The notes under the pieces are model-generated. The model did not search any database and was not told where the DNA came from. It saw only the letters and a list, made by a program, of their open reading frames with translations. From Gerris lacustris (taxonomy: Eukaryota; Arthropoda; Insecta; Hemiptera; Gerridae), in contig OX578277.1 of assembly GCA_951217055.1 (NCBI GenBank), positions 65,814,388 through 65,878,387 of the forward strand: a DNA stretch of 64,000 bases. Reading direction: 5' to 3'. The stretch's first letter is position 1. Each line of letters starts with the position of its first letter. Of this stretch, positions 35,257 through 45,240 are shown one piece after another. The position numbers and the translations under genes are program-made.

Positions 35257-37493
35257 GGACTATACACAGGCTAAATCCTTCCGACCCATAAGCCTTACAT
35301 CCTTCATGCTAAAGACCCTTGAAAGGATAGTAGATAAATACATAATAGAGGAAATTCTACCCAGAAAGCCGCTGCATGCCAATCAGCATGCATACTCAAA
35401 GGGGAAATCGACTGAAACAGCTCTCCACGCGGCCACTTCTAGGATAGAAAAGGCAATGCACAAAGGAGACTACACTTTAGCCCTCTTCTTTGATGTAGAA
35501 GGAGCCTTCGATAAGGCAAAATCTAGTAATATAAAGGAGGAACTGACGCAGAGGAATACTCCCCAGGTTATCATCAATTGGATAATATCCTCCCTAAAAG
35601 GGAGGAAAGTTAGTTCATCAATGACCGGCACTAAAGCATCTAGAGTGGTGTCAGGAGGGTGCCCCCAGGGCAGCTGCCTCTCGCCACATCTGTGGTGCCT
35701 GGTGATGGATGGACTTATGAGGAAAATGACCGAGGAGGATATCTATTTGCAGGCATATGCAGATGATGGACTAGTCCTGATTAGAGGCAAGTTCCTAAGT
35801 ACCTGCTGTGAAAGGATGCAACGAGCTTGTAGGATAATTGAAGGATGGTGTAGAGAGGTAGGACTCTCAGTCAATCCATCAAAGACTGAGATGATAATCT
35901 TCACTAGGAAAAGGAAACTTGTGGATTTCAAAGCTCCCAAATTGCTGGGGCATGAGCTTACTTTGGCCAACGAGGTAAAATACCTAGGTATTACCTTAGA
36001 CCAAAAACTAACTTGGAAATCACACTTGGACAAGGTAGTAGAAAAGGCTACGATAACCTTCTGGCAACTTAGACGAGCAGTAGGGAAGACATGGGGACTG
36101 TCCCCGAAAATCCTCAAGTGGCTGTACACCGCAGTTATTAGACCTAGGATTCATTACGGATCCCTAGTGTGGTGGCCTAGGACTGAGGTTGCCAGCTCGA
36201 CTAAGGGGCTTAGCAAGGTCCAGAGGTTAGCATGCCGTAGTATAACAGGGGCCATGAGGACTACACCTACGGCAGCCTTGGAAGCCTTAGTAGGAGTCCC
36301 CCCTCTCCAGCTATGGATCAGAGGAGAAGCCATCGCCTCGTATGTCAGACTAAGAGACAACGGACAATGGCTAGGTGAAAGGTCCGTTATAGGACACTTG
36401 GACATAGGAAGGTTCGCTGAACTTAAGGTCCCACTTACGGGGATCAGAACTAAAGGAGTGGACCATCAGCTTAAGCTGAAAAGGAAATATGAGGTAGAAA
36501 TCCCACTCAGAGCCGATTGGGAATCAGGAGAGATTAAATTTGATACAGAGACTCTGGTGGCATACACGGACGGCTCAAAGAATGAGAATGGTATGTCAGG
36601 TGCGGGACTTTACTTAGAAAGGTCCGGCACCCAAGAGAGTTTCCCACTAGGAATATTTACCACAGTCTTCCAGGCCGAAGTCTACGCCATCCTAGAGGTG
36701 GCAAGAAGGCAAGAGGTGGTAGAGGCGAGAACTGAAAAAGTAGTAGTATGCTCGGATAGTCAAGCAGCACTTAAGGCACTCTGCGCTCCCAGTGCAGACT
36801 CAGCACTGGTCAAAGAATGCCAAGAGGCCTTAGAGACGCTTGCAGAGTTAAAGAAGGTTACTCTGCTTTGGGTTCCTGGACACACAGGAGTACCGGGAAA
36901 TGAAAAAGCAGATGAAATAGCAAAAAGGGGTGCCTCCATGCCATTCTGCGGACCAGAGCCCGCTATTGACTGGTCCAGAGGTCAAACCAAATCGGCCATC
37001 AAAATGTGGATCTGGGAGGAAGCAGGGAAGGTGTGGACAAGAACTGAAGGATGCAGGCAAACTAAGATGATGCTGCCTAAGCTAGATAAAGGGAAAACCA
37101 GATGGCTCATGGGACTGAGTAGACCCAACCTAAGAAAAATGGTGGGGGTCTTAACAGGTCATTGTCAACTAAATAGACATCTGGCACTATTAAAGATTGA
37201 AGAGGACCCCACATGCCCAGTATGTGGTGAAGGAGAGGAAACAGCCTACCACCTGGTGGGAGCTTGCGAAGGACATGGGAGACTACGCTTTCACACCTTA
37301 GGATCAGGGATTATCAGAGAGGAGGAACTTGTCACACTTAAGTGGCAGGATATCCTCTCCTTTATTACCCAAACTAGGAGACTTGAGGGTAAGACTGAGG
37401 TGGTTCGATGGGCGTGAAAAACCAGGGGTTGGCAAAAAGGACCCGAGTGCGGTCTAGTTGCCAGGCTTGGCCTCCCCGCCCCCTTACTACTAC
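35257..37493 (+). mobile_element. 5'-truncated non-LTR retrotransposon with 13-bp target duplication
   Basis: Coding sequence starts inside the reverse transcriptase directly after tactgattttaaa (35244-35256). The same 13-mer returns at 37494-37506, right after a short tail ending in (TAC)n. The 3' UTR is only about 75 bp. Endonuclease and ORF1 are missing, as in ordinary 5'-truncated insertions. GC content and codon use differ sharply from the AT-rich surroundings. The insertion sits in one arm of an older inverted repeat pair (37490-37700 and 40545-40745). Confidence 0.85.
35258..37417 (+). CDS. Truncated non-LTR reverse transcriptase with RNase H (I/LOA/R1-like)
   Basis: The frame is open from the truncation point to the stop, and the first ATG (35306) gives 703 residues. 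Visible parts, numbered from that ATG: RT motif A with FFDVEGAFD (Asp63); motif B 'GCPQGSCLSP' (118-127); catalytic YADD (151-154); RNase H with TDGS (Asp422), AEVY (Glu458), CSDS (Asp484), WVPGHTGVPGNEKAD (His526, Asp536); and a C-terminal CCHC (C637, C640, H649, C654). The carboxy-terminal RNase H places it in the I/LOA/R1-like group. I cannot fix the clade by eye. The lack of stops over 2.1 kb indicates recent insertion from an active lineage. Without an endonuclease or promoter it should be unable to move by itself. Confidence 0.88.
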   Translation, partial: DYTQAKSFRPISLTSFMLKTLERIVDKYIIEEILPRKPLHANQHAYSKGKSTETALHAATSRIEKAMHKGDYTLALFFDVEGAFDKAKSSNIKEELTQRNTPQVIINWIISSLKGRKVSSSMTGTKASRVVSGGCPQGSCLSPHLWCLVMDGLMRKMTEEDIYLQAYADDGLVLIRGKFLSTCCERMQRACRIIEGWCREVGLSVNPSKTEMIIFTRKRKLVDFKAPKLLGHELTLANEVKYLGITLDQKLTWKSHLDKVVEKATITFWQLRRAVGKTWGLSPKILKWLYTAVIRPRIHYGSLVWWPRTEVASSTKGLSKVQRLACRSITGAMRTTPTAALEALVGVPPLQLWIRGEAIASYVRLRDNGQWLGERSVIGHLDIGRFAELKVPLTGIRTKGVDHQLKLKRKYEVEIPLRADWESGEIKFDTETLVAYTDGSKNENGMSGAGLYLERSGTQESFPLGIFTTVFQAEVYAILEVARRQEVVEARTEKVVVCSDSQAALKALCAPSADSALVKECQEALETLAELKKVTLLWVPGHTGVPGNEKADEIAKRGASMPFCGPEPAIDWSRGQTKSAIKMWIWEEAGKVWTRTEGCRQTKMMLPKLDKGKTRWLMGLSRPNLRKMVGVLTGHCQLNRHLALLKIEEDPTCPVCGEGEETAYHLVGACEGHGRLRFHTLGSGIIREEELVTLKWQDILSFITQTRRLEGKTEVVRWA

Positions 37494-38071
37494 TACTGAT
37501 TTTAAAAGATCTACAACTTTGGTCCTATGAGCTTTTGTAATACTTCCATCGCTTCTACCTAAGATAGAGCTATAAAATTGATATTATTTTGTTTAAATTG
37601 ACTTTGAGCGCTTATGGCGTCCAAAATTGTTAACCGATTTAATTTATGATTGGGGACTTAAATCTCACAATAATGCACTTTAAATCGAGAATTTATTATT
37701 CTATAATAAATTAATAATTATAATTAATTTGTATTTTTTCTGAGAAAAATTAGTATTTATAAAAAACAAACAAATATAAAAATAAATTAATATCTTCATC
37801 TTCATATTTTCTTTTTAAAAATTATGATTTTTATTAGCTTCCTTTAAATATATTTATTTTTACTTATACTCGTATTATATTGTTCAATGTAAGTTTATAT
37901 GGAAAATATATAACAAATATTGAATAATAAAGTATGTTTTATTTAGAGTAATTCGAAAGATTAATAATTACAAGATAAATTAAAAAAGTCCAGTCGTGCA
38001 CTATGACTTAATGAGCGAAAAAAAATGCATTTCTTATTGGTTTTATGAGTTAAAATATACCATAAAAAAAT

Positions 38072-38345
38072 CAAAATGACGGATAATTCACGTCACACGA
38101 AAAACATATTTTTTTTAAACTTTTGTGTGGGGTATCAAATGAAAGGTAATGAAGAGTAGATTACACATATATATAATGCGTAAACACATATATATATATA
38201 GTTAATTAAATATATATATAGTGTTTAATTTTCCGCGCCATTGTGTCAAAAAACATCAACATTTTACGCCCCCCCCCCCCCCCCCATATACTAATTTCAT
38301 GTTCACGTTACCAACGAAACCCTTTTTACGTGAGACTTCACGCCC
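38072..38345. repeat. Third copy of the poly-C-bearing repeat
   Basis: It shares 'ggataattcacgtcac', 'ggggtatcaaatgaaaggta', 'tgtcaaaaaacatcaac' and 'gaaaccctttttacgtgaga' with the units at 31637 and 31919. It has the C-run at the same relative position and an added TA-rich stretch at 38165-38222. Confidence 0.7.
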
Positions 38346-38559
38346 AACCAATTTATTTATTTTTATTTAGTTATAAAGGTGGTTGGTAGACTAAACAGAG
38401 TATCGCGTATAGCTTACTGGTTTAGTTTTTTTAATGGGATATGTATAATGAAACCCACTTTTTTAGAATCAGAGCATCTTGAAACGTTTAAATCAAATTT
38501 TACACCATTACAGTGTTAATTCTATGAAAAAATAATATTTTAATTGGGTTTTATTTATA

Positions 38560-39130
38560 ACTAGCCTTCTCCGCACGGGGCTCATGCTAGGTATTGGTGG
38601 CTATGTTTCCTATTGTCATGTAGGCCTTGCAATTAAATGAAATGCCTAAATAGTTTTGTTTCCAAAGCCTTCTAGGAATAATGTCAGGACTATATTATAC
38701 ATCATTCATTCCGTTACTAAGAATATAATACTCACCCAATCGAAGTTTGGAGTCTATATATATTTTTAAAAAATAGCCAATCGAAACTAAGTAATATGGT
38801 GATAAATAACTATGCTGTGTCGCGGGACACCCGGTAGGAACGAAGTTCCTTACATTTTTCATTAAATATAAATTATAAAATCACACTGCTAAGTATGTAT
38901 GTATACATTGCTAACTACTTATACATTATACATGGCGGAGTTAAAAAAGAGACAAAATTAAAAGTAACGAACTGTTTGTACCTAGCAGAGTTAAGGCCAA
39001 ATTAAAAGAAAATCATTATTTGTATCAATAAAGCAAGCGTCTTACTATAAATATATGTATATTGAATATAAGAAAAAAGTTGATCATGATTTTATAGTTA
39101 AAGAGTATGTTTGTTAAAGGATGTTGGATT
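38560..39130. other. Repeat-like intergenic DNA
   Basis: This contains a 'tagccttctccgcacggggc' and 'tgtcgcgggacacccggtag' type sequence, which resembles common insect dispersed repeats. I could not delimit an element or see a frame. Confidence 0.3.
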
Positions 39131-39511
39131 GAAATAGGACTGTTTTCTACCTACCCGGCCTATTAATTTAAAATATTATAAAATATATCTCTTCCCTACT
39201 CTAAAGCTTCTGCTTGTATCCGGTTGAAATTTTACATGCCTGTTTCAATTGTACTTTAGACAATGTGTAAGAAGATTTATTAAAATCGTTATACGTTAGA
39301 ATGGAAGATATCGGTGAAAACGTTGTTTTCTTTATTTTAAACGTTTGGGTCCACTTTAATAAATTTAGAGGTCTTTATCACTTCATAACAGTGTCGGTGT
39401 TCGTTTTACTAAAAAAAATATTTAAAAAATATTTAAAAAGTTTATAAGTTAAAGTTAAAAGTTAAAGAGACCACCCAACTCTGGACCTATACTAGATCAT
39501 AGGTTGGGTGG

Positions 39512-39554
39512 GCATCGTCGGGCCCCATATGAGTCGGACGCGACGAAACGATGC
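39512..39554 (+). pseudogene. Core-mutated hammerhead, copy 1
   Basis: It is identical in layout to the copy 302 bp downstream, but the core reads CATATGA (39526-39532) where the hammerhead needs CTGATGA. U4 and G5 are both lost. Stem III (gcatcgt / acgatgc) and stem II (gtcg-gacg-cgac) are preserved. Expected to be inactive. Confidence 0.65.
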
Positions 39555-39813
39555 AGGACATGGCGTAATGCCGAGCCAACATCTTAATGACGCAATGTCT
39601 GATGTTGGAGCAGTTCCTATGGGTCACGCTTGCGTGGCACATCCCTTGGTGTCTCTCACAAATTGTGTAGCCTATTGCAGTGTGCAAAAACACGGTATTG
39701 CATTGTTGATGTGTTTTGCCAGCCAAGCAAGAATGACGGTATGAGAGCACGCTCGTCTCTGATAAGTCCTATATCTGATCTTCTTGATCTAGTATAGGTC
39801 CAGAGTTGGGTGG

Positions 39814-39856
39814 GCATCGTCGGGCCCCTGATGAGTCGGACGCGACGAAACGATGC
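39814..39856 (+). ncRNA. Candidate hammerhead ribozyme, copy 2, intact core
   Basis: Elements in order: stem III 5' strand GCATCGT (814-820, last three digits), cleavage-site C821 in a GUC context, GGGCCC (822-827), core CTGATGA (828-834), stem II GTCG/CGAC with loop GACG (835-846), GAA (847-849), then stem III 3' strand ACGATGC (850-856), exactly complementary. All conserved core bases are present. The weak point is stem I: GGGCCC has no loop and cannot close in one molecule, but it is self-complementary, so two copies could pair as a dimeric hammerhead. Predicted cleavage lies between 39821 and 39822. Confidence 0.65.
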
Positions 39857-40745
39857 AGGACATGGCGTAATGCCGAGCCAACATCTTAATGACGCAATGT
39901 CTGATGTTGGAACAGTTCCTATGGGTCACGCTTGCGTGGCACATCCCTTGGTGTCTCTCACAAATTGTGTATTATAATAATATACCTAATATATTGAAAT
40001 AAGTGTCAGCACAAATCAATTTTACTTTTAACAAGACCGTGATTATATTATTTTCTATATTTGCAAAACCAAGAGACATTTTGACATATATAACAGAAAT
40101 AAACAAAACAAGTCAAGGAACAGGCTTAATTAATAACATTTTTTCCCGTCTTTTTGAAGCTTACGTTTACGCGAGCGTTGCGCGTGAAAGCTTGGGCGGA
40201 TAACGTTTTCCAATTAAAAATGAACATGTGTACCAAATTTCAACTAACTCGGTGATCTTTTACTCAAGTTATCGTCATCGGTAGATTTCGTGACGGTGAT
40301 TTCGCGTCACGGTTATTTTGTAACGGTGGTTTTGGTCGTTTTTTTTTTATTCACTCCCAGCCTCCAGAACGTGCCACAAGGAACTTTGCAATAAACGTAG
40401 TCAAAATCAATTATACTGGGAAGTTATTGAACAATCATCAACCATTGGTGCATTAATTTAATTACCAGTCTCTTCTCTCAATACGGCAGTTGCACCAGAA
40501 AATATTTAATAACTCTAGTTCTAGGGAAAATTGATAAAATAATAAATACTCGATTTAAAGAGTATTAGTGTGAGGTTTAAGCACCCCAATCAAAATTAAA
40601 TCGGTCAACATTTGCGGACGCCATAAGAGCTCAAAGTAAAAAAAAAAAACAGAAAATAGAAAAATAGCTCTATCTAAGGTACAACCGACGAAGGTATGAC
40701 AAAAATTCATAGGACCAAAGTTGTAGATCTTTTAAAATCAGTTAC

Positions 40746-41683
40746 CGCTGGCGCTAGGGCAATCTGCTTTTCGATACATTAAGCCTCCAAAAAAAATTTA
40801 AAGTTACGACCGCCATCTTTAATTTTTTAAGGGGGGTAAACATATTTTTTTTATTATTTCGGCTTATTTCAATCAGTTTGGGCCAATTTCCGACCAAACG
40901 CAAAAAACCGCGAGTCACAAGGTGGTCTATGCTTAAGACTAAGGGTAAATGTTTTTGAAAGGAATTTCATTTTATTTTAGGTTAGTGTGTTAAAGAAAGC
41001 ACGAAATATGCATTAAAAGCTCAAGTTTTCATGGTATAATATAATATATACCTATAAAATGAGGTACACAACTCTCCCCTAATAATGTTTTGTCGTTTAA
41101 GGCAATTATACTAACTTACTATTTTCTTAAAATTTAACTCAAAAACTATTATTTACTAAATACTACACTATAGATTATAATGTGTCGGCTACGTTGTTAA
41201 CGTTTAAAGTATCCATCACAATAATATAAAGTATACAAAATTAGGTTTTTAATAGTTATTTGTGTTGTATTTGGTATATCATATTCCCGAGTTTGTTCAA
41301 TGAATATGAAATATAGGGTTTTTACCGAAGTCCGCTTGGAGTCTGCATGAGCAGTGCAAGAAGTTTATACTAATACATATTAAGGTTGATTTCGGTTTAG
41401 TGGTGCCACAGCCCACGGCTGAAACTTTCGAAATATCGAATCGACATGTATTTTAAGTTCTCTCAAAACCAGAAGGTTAGATCAATGTGAAGTGCGGCGT
41501 CAAAAAAACAACCGAGATTTAACAAATTTTATTTTAGCCTATCCGAACATTCTTGTAAAATTATACGTAGTAACAGCAACAAACTTCATGTTAAAAGCAA
41601 CATAATGTAAGTGTGAGGACTATAAACTAAATCTTATTAATTATTAGCTAACTGCTGCAAAGAAGCAATAATAATAAGGGTAA
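40746..41683. other. Intergenic DNA, no gene seen
   Basis: Mixed AT-rich sequence without long frames or clear repeat boundaries. Confidence 0.35.
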
Positions 41684-42285
41684 ATCCCAACAAAAACACT
41701 TATGTAAAAAATTAAGCCAAGTCTCGCGTAAAAAGTTGTGAGATCATAGGTGAGCCAAGTTCCCTCGTGCAAGTAAGTTTTACTTGGTCTGATTTATCGA
41801 GTAAAAGTAAATTATGTTTGTCTGTCCCTCCTCTCTATTCTTTGTCCCTCACTAACTCAAACATTTTCTTTCCCAAATTACTCTACAGGTTTAAATTTAA
41901 AAACATTTTCTGACTTGGCAAGTATGCAGCACAAACTTATTAAACTACAACAAATCAAATAATAAATTTTATTTTTTAATTTGAGTGTCGCAACATGAGG
42001 ATACAAAATTGTATAAGACACTTCATCTAATTTTAGCCTCTTTGTGCTGCGTATTTGCCAAGTCAGAAAATGTTTTTAAATTTAAACGTGTAGTGTAGAG
42101 TAATTTGGAAAAGAAAATGTTTGAGTTTGTGGGGGGACAGACAAACATCATTTACTTATAGATAAATCAGACCGCTAGTAGAACTAGTAGAGGAGAACTT
42201 TGCTGCACCTATGACCTCACAACTTTTTACGCGAGACTTGGCTTATTTTTTTTTACTTAAAAGTGTTTTTGTTGGGATTTCACTT
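41684..42285. repeat. 600-bp fold-back element, copy 1
   Basis: The left arm starts aaatcccaacaaaaacactt and continues with 'aagccaagtctcgcgtaaaa'. The right arm (about 42205-42285) is its complement. Internal segments also pair: 'acattttctgacttggcaag' near 41905 against 'gccaagtcagaaaatgttt' near 42056. Arms total about 280 bp each with moderate divergence. No frame is present. A second copy lies at 51525-52005. Confidence 0.75.
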
Positions 42286-42677
42286 TTTTTTTGTAAGTAA
42301 TCTTTCGTTTCTTAGCCTCTTGTTCTGCGGATGTTCAAATTAAACCATTAATGATCTCGAACAATACTGTAAATCTATACTTTCAAATCAGTGTCAACCT
42401 CACTTATGCCAATTCAAAATTCTATTAATGAGAGTAAACTTACACTTAAGTTTTGAAGTTTTCTACTAATTTGAAATTTTCTGGAATTTGACTGGATGGT
42501 TGGTGTCAATTTCTCCGAATCGTAACGACAGGTTAGAACATGTAATGTAAACAGTTGCAGGCATCTATCGCTGCAATTTGACTCAATTTGCTTTGGCTGT
42601 TCATACGAAACATCCTCCTAACCACCTCTAACTTCCCAACCACCTCTAACCACCTCTAACTTCTTCTTTGTGTGATC

Positions 42678-42768
42678 ATGGCATTTTCTAAACAAATTTC
42701 TCGTGAGTTCTTGACTGAATTTATTGAACAGTATCAAAGTTTTCCGTGCCTCACAGGTTTCCGGGATT
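42678..42768 (+). pseudogene. Possible MADF-domain fragment
   Basis: The frame reads ISREFLTEFIEQYQSFPCL before a stop. This resembles the start of MADF domains ('FI.LY...PCLW'), which occur in host factors and in the second protein of PIF/Harbinger transposons. Only about 25 residues are recognisable and nothing following supports it, so this is a weak call. It is preceded by 'accacctctaac' direct repeats (42618-42661). Confidence 0.3.
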
Positions 42769-43551
42769 AATTAGCAGAGAGCTGGTTTAGAAATGGCAGT
42801 TCAAAATTCCATAATGCCGCCAGTCATTGGGTTCATTTCGCAACTCGTTCAATAACTTGATATGAGAAAATGCTCTCTTCTTCAGCAACCTCTAGCGACC
42901 CCACTTTCTTCTTGGCCTTAGCGACTTTTTCACTTTTCTCACTAAACAAATGACATATATAGACCCCAACAGTACTTCGCCTCCATCGCAACATCAGCTG
43001 ACTGAGTTGTTCCGCGGTTGACAATTAATTTGATTTATTTATAACAATAAATTGATACAATCACATCGTCATGATTTATCTTTGCGTGTAATCTCGTCTT
43101 TTTAGCCTTGAGAGGGACAAAGAACCAGATTTTTTCAGATTTTTGTAATTTTTGTTTTATTTGTACATTAAACTCTACCTATATACAAAATTTCAAGTTT
43201 CTAGGATTGCTAGAAGTACCTTAGAATTATGATGAGTCAGTCTATATTTCAGTGACAAAATAACAAAACTTTAGGCTCATATATCTTATGAACCAATATA
43301 GGTGTGACATTTATATTTCTGGTTCAGTGTGCAATGAACTCTAATTTTAAATTAATTTTACATATCTAAGCATCTTTAAAAGATAATAGAGAGGGGTCCA
43401 AAATGCCTTGAGATGATTCCAGTAAAGGATGGTACTTGGTACGGCTGTGCTCGACTTTGCCGGGGCACTGCCGAGTGTCGCAGATTTAGCTTTTAGTTTT
43501 AGTTTCATTCCAATTAATGTAGTGGAGGTTCCCTTACCTCCACCCTACCTT

Positions 43552-44331
43552 TTTTACTGGTCTTATATTACTTTGCTTTGTAAGTTTCATCGCACATTTC
43601 CGTTTCCCCAATTTTGAACCACTTCCCATGATTCAATCTTCCCCAAATTTTGCACATAGATACAACTAAGGTGAAAAATACAGAAACCAAAAAAAAAAAA
43701 AAAAAAAAACAAAATGGCATCAAATTTATTTGCTTTTCAAGTTTCATCGCACACCTATTACCCCAATTTTGAACCACTTACCGTCATTCAATCTTCCCCA
43801 AATTTTGCACATAGATACAACTAAGGTGAAGAATACAGAAACCAAAAAAAATAAAAACAAAAACAAAATGGCGTCAAATTTATTTGTTTTTTAAGTTTCA
43901 TCGCACACCTATTACACCAATTTTGAACCACTTCCCGTCATTCAATATTCCCCAAATTTTGCACATAGATACAACTAAGGTGAAGAATACAGGAACCAAA
44001 AAAAAAAAAAGTTCAAAATAAGACCAGTTTTGAAAAATGGCATTTTTACTGGTCTTATATTACTTTGCTTTGTAAGTTTCATCGCACATTTCCGTTTCCC
44101 CAATTTTGAACCACTTCCCGTGATTCAATCTTCCCCAAATTTTGCACATAGATACAACTAAGGTAAAGGATACAGAAACCAAAAAAAAAAAAAAAAAAAA
44201 AAATGGCGTCAAATTTATTTGCTTTTTAAGTTTCATCGCACACCTATTACCCCAATTTTGAACCACTTATCGTCATTCAATCTTCCCCAAATTTTGTACA
44301 TAGCTACAACTAAGGTGAAGAATACAGAAAC

Positions 44332-44375
<44 letters not shown>

Positions 44376-45240
44376 GTCAAATTTATTTGCTTTTTAAGTT
44401 TCATCGCACACCTATTACCCCAATTTTAAACCACTTATCGTCATTCAATCTTCCCCAAATTTTGCACATAGATACAACTAAGGTGAAGAATACAGAAACC
44501 AAAAAAGAAAAGGTTGAAAATAAGACCAGTTTTGAAAAATGGCATTTTTATATTATTTATTATATTAATTATTACTGGTCTTAAATTACTTTGCTTAGTG
44601 AGTTTCATCGCACATTTCCGTTTCCCCCATTTTGAACCACTTCCCGTGATTCAATCTTCCCCAAATTTTGCACATAGATACAACTAAGGTGAAGAATACA
44701 GAAACCAAAAAAAAAAATAAAATAAAAAAAAAATGGCGTCAAATTTATTTGCTTTTTATGTTCATCGCACACCTATTACCCCAATTTTGAACCACTTCCC
44801 GTGATTCAATCTTCCCCAAATTTTGCACATAGAAACAACTATGGTGAAGAATTCAGAAACCAAAAAAAAAATAAAAAATAAAAAAAAAATGGCGTCAAAT
44901 TTATTTGCTTTTTATGTTTCATCGCACACCTATTACCCCAATTTTGAACCTTTTACTGTCATTCAATCTTCCCCAAATTTTGCACATAGATACAACTAAG
45001 GTGAAGAATACAGATCCAAAAAAACAAAAAATAAAAACAAAATGGCGTCAAATTTATTTGCTTTTTAAGTTTCATCGCACACCTATTACCCCAATTTTGA
45101 ACCACTTCCCGTCATTTAATCTTCCCCAAATTTTGCACATAGATACAACTAAGGTGAAGAATACAGAAACCAAAAAAAAAAAAATGTTGAAAATAAGACC
45201 AGTTTTGAAAAATGGCATTTTTATATTAATTATTATTTAA
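43552..45240. repeat. Higher-order satellite of about 155-170 bp monomers
   Basis: About ten monomers share 'agtttcatcgcacacctatt', 'cccaattttgaaccactt', 'cttccccaaattttgcacat' and 'agatacaactaaggtgaaga', each ending in a variable poly-A run (the longest just before 44372) and 'aaaatggcgtcaaatttatt'. Every three or four monomers a junction unit 'actggtcttatattactttg' appears (43556, 44046, 44573), preceded by its complement 'aataagaccagt'. That gives higher-order units of about 494, 525 and 670 bp. Confidence 0.9.

Larger units (their letters stand above)
39472..39970 (+). repeat. 302-bp tandem unit (about 1.5 copies) with a hammerhead core in each copy
   Basis: Sequence from about 39503 to 39668 is repeated almost exactly at 39805-39970, giving a 302-bp period. 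The unit is much richer in GC than its surroundings. The 29 bp before the first copy (39472-39500) is an inverted copy of the 29 bp leading into the second (39785-39813, containing gatctagtataggtccagag). Dimeric repeats of 170-400 nt with hammerheads are the layout of animal retrozymes and hammerhead satellites. No protein frame is credible. Confidence 0.7.
39190..40290. repeat. Interrupted copy of the 25.4-26.2 kb fold-back family
   Basis: 39190-39410 is the complement-like copy of the spacer/left inner region at about 25600-25830 (including 'tgtttcaattgtactttaga'). 40150-40285 resembles 26140-26240 ('cgtttacgcgag', 'ttactcaagttatcgtca'). About 0.7 kb (39425-40140), containing the hammerhead unit, separates the two parts, which suggests insertion into an existing copy. 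Confidence 0.5.
37507..40745. repeat. Inverted pair of a dispersed repeat
   Basis: Segment 37490-37700 and the complement of about 40545-40745 share 'gattttaaaagatctacaac', 'ttggtcctatga', 'gagctat' and 'ttatggcgtcc'. The arms flank a block containing 38072-38345, 39190-40290 and the hammerhead unit, so the whole interval may be one composite element with insertions. No transposase is recognised. Confidence 0.5.

Noticed and set aside
35743..37060. Minus-strand frames of 70-128 codons within the non-LTR element
   Set aside because: Shadows of the plus-strand RT/RNase H frame.
39508..39750. Overlapping 78- and 87-codon frames over the hammerhead unit
   Set aside because: The frames lie on opposite strands of a GC-rich structured repeat, with no similarity to proteins. 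The hammerhead layout explains the sequence better.
43568..45240. Frames of 69-121 codons in the satellite
   Set aside because: They are repeats of the satellite monomer with poly-Lys or poly-Phe from the A-runs, not proteins.
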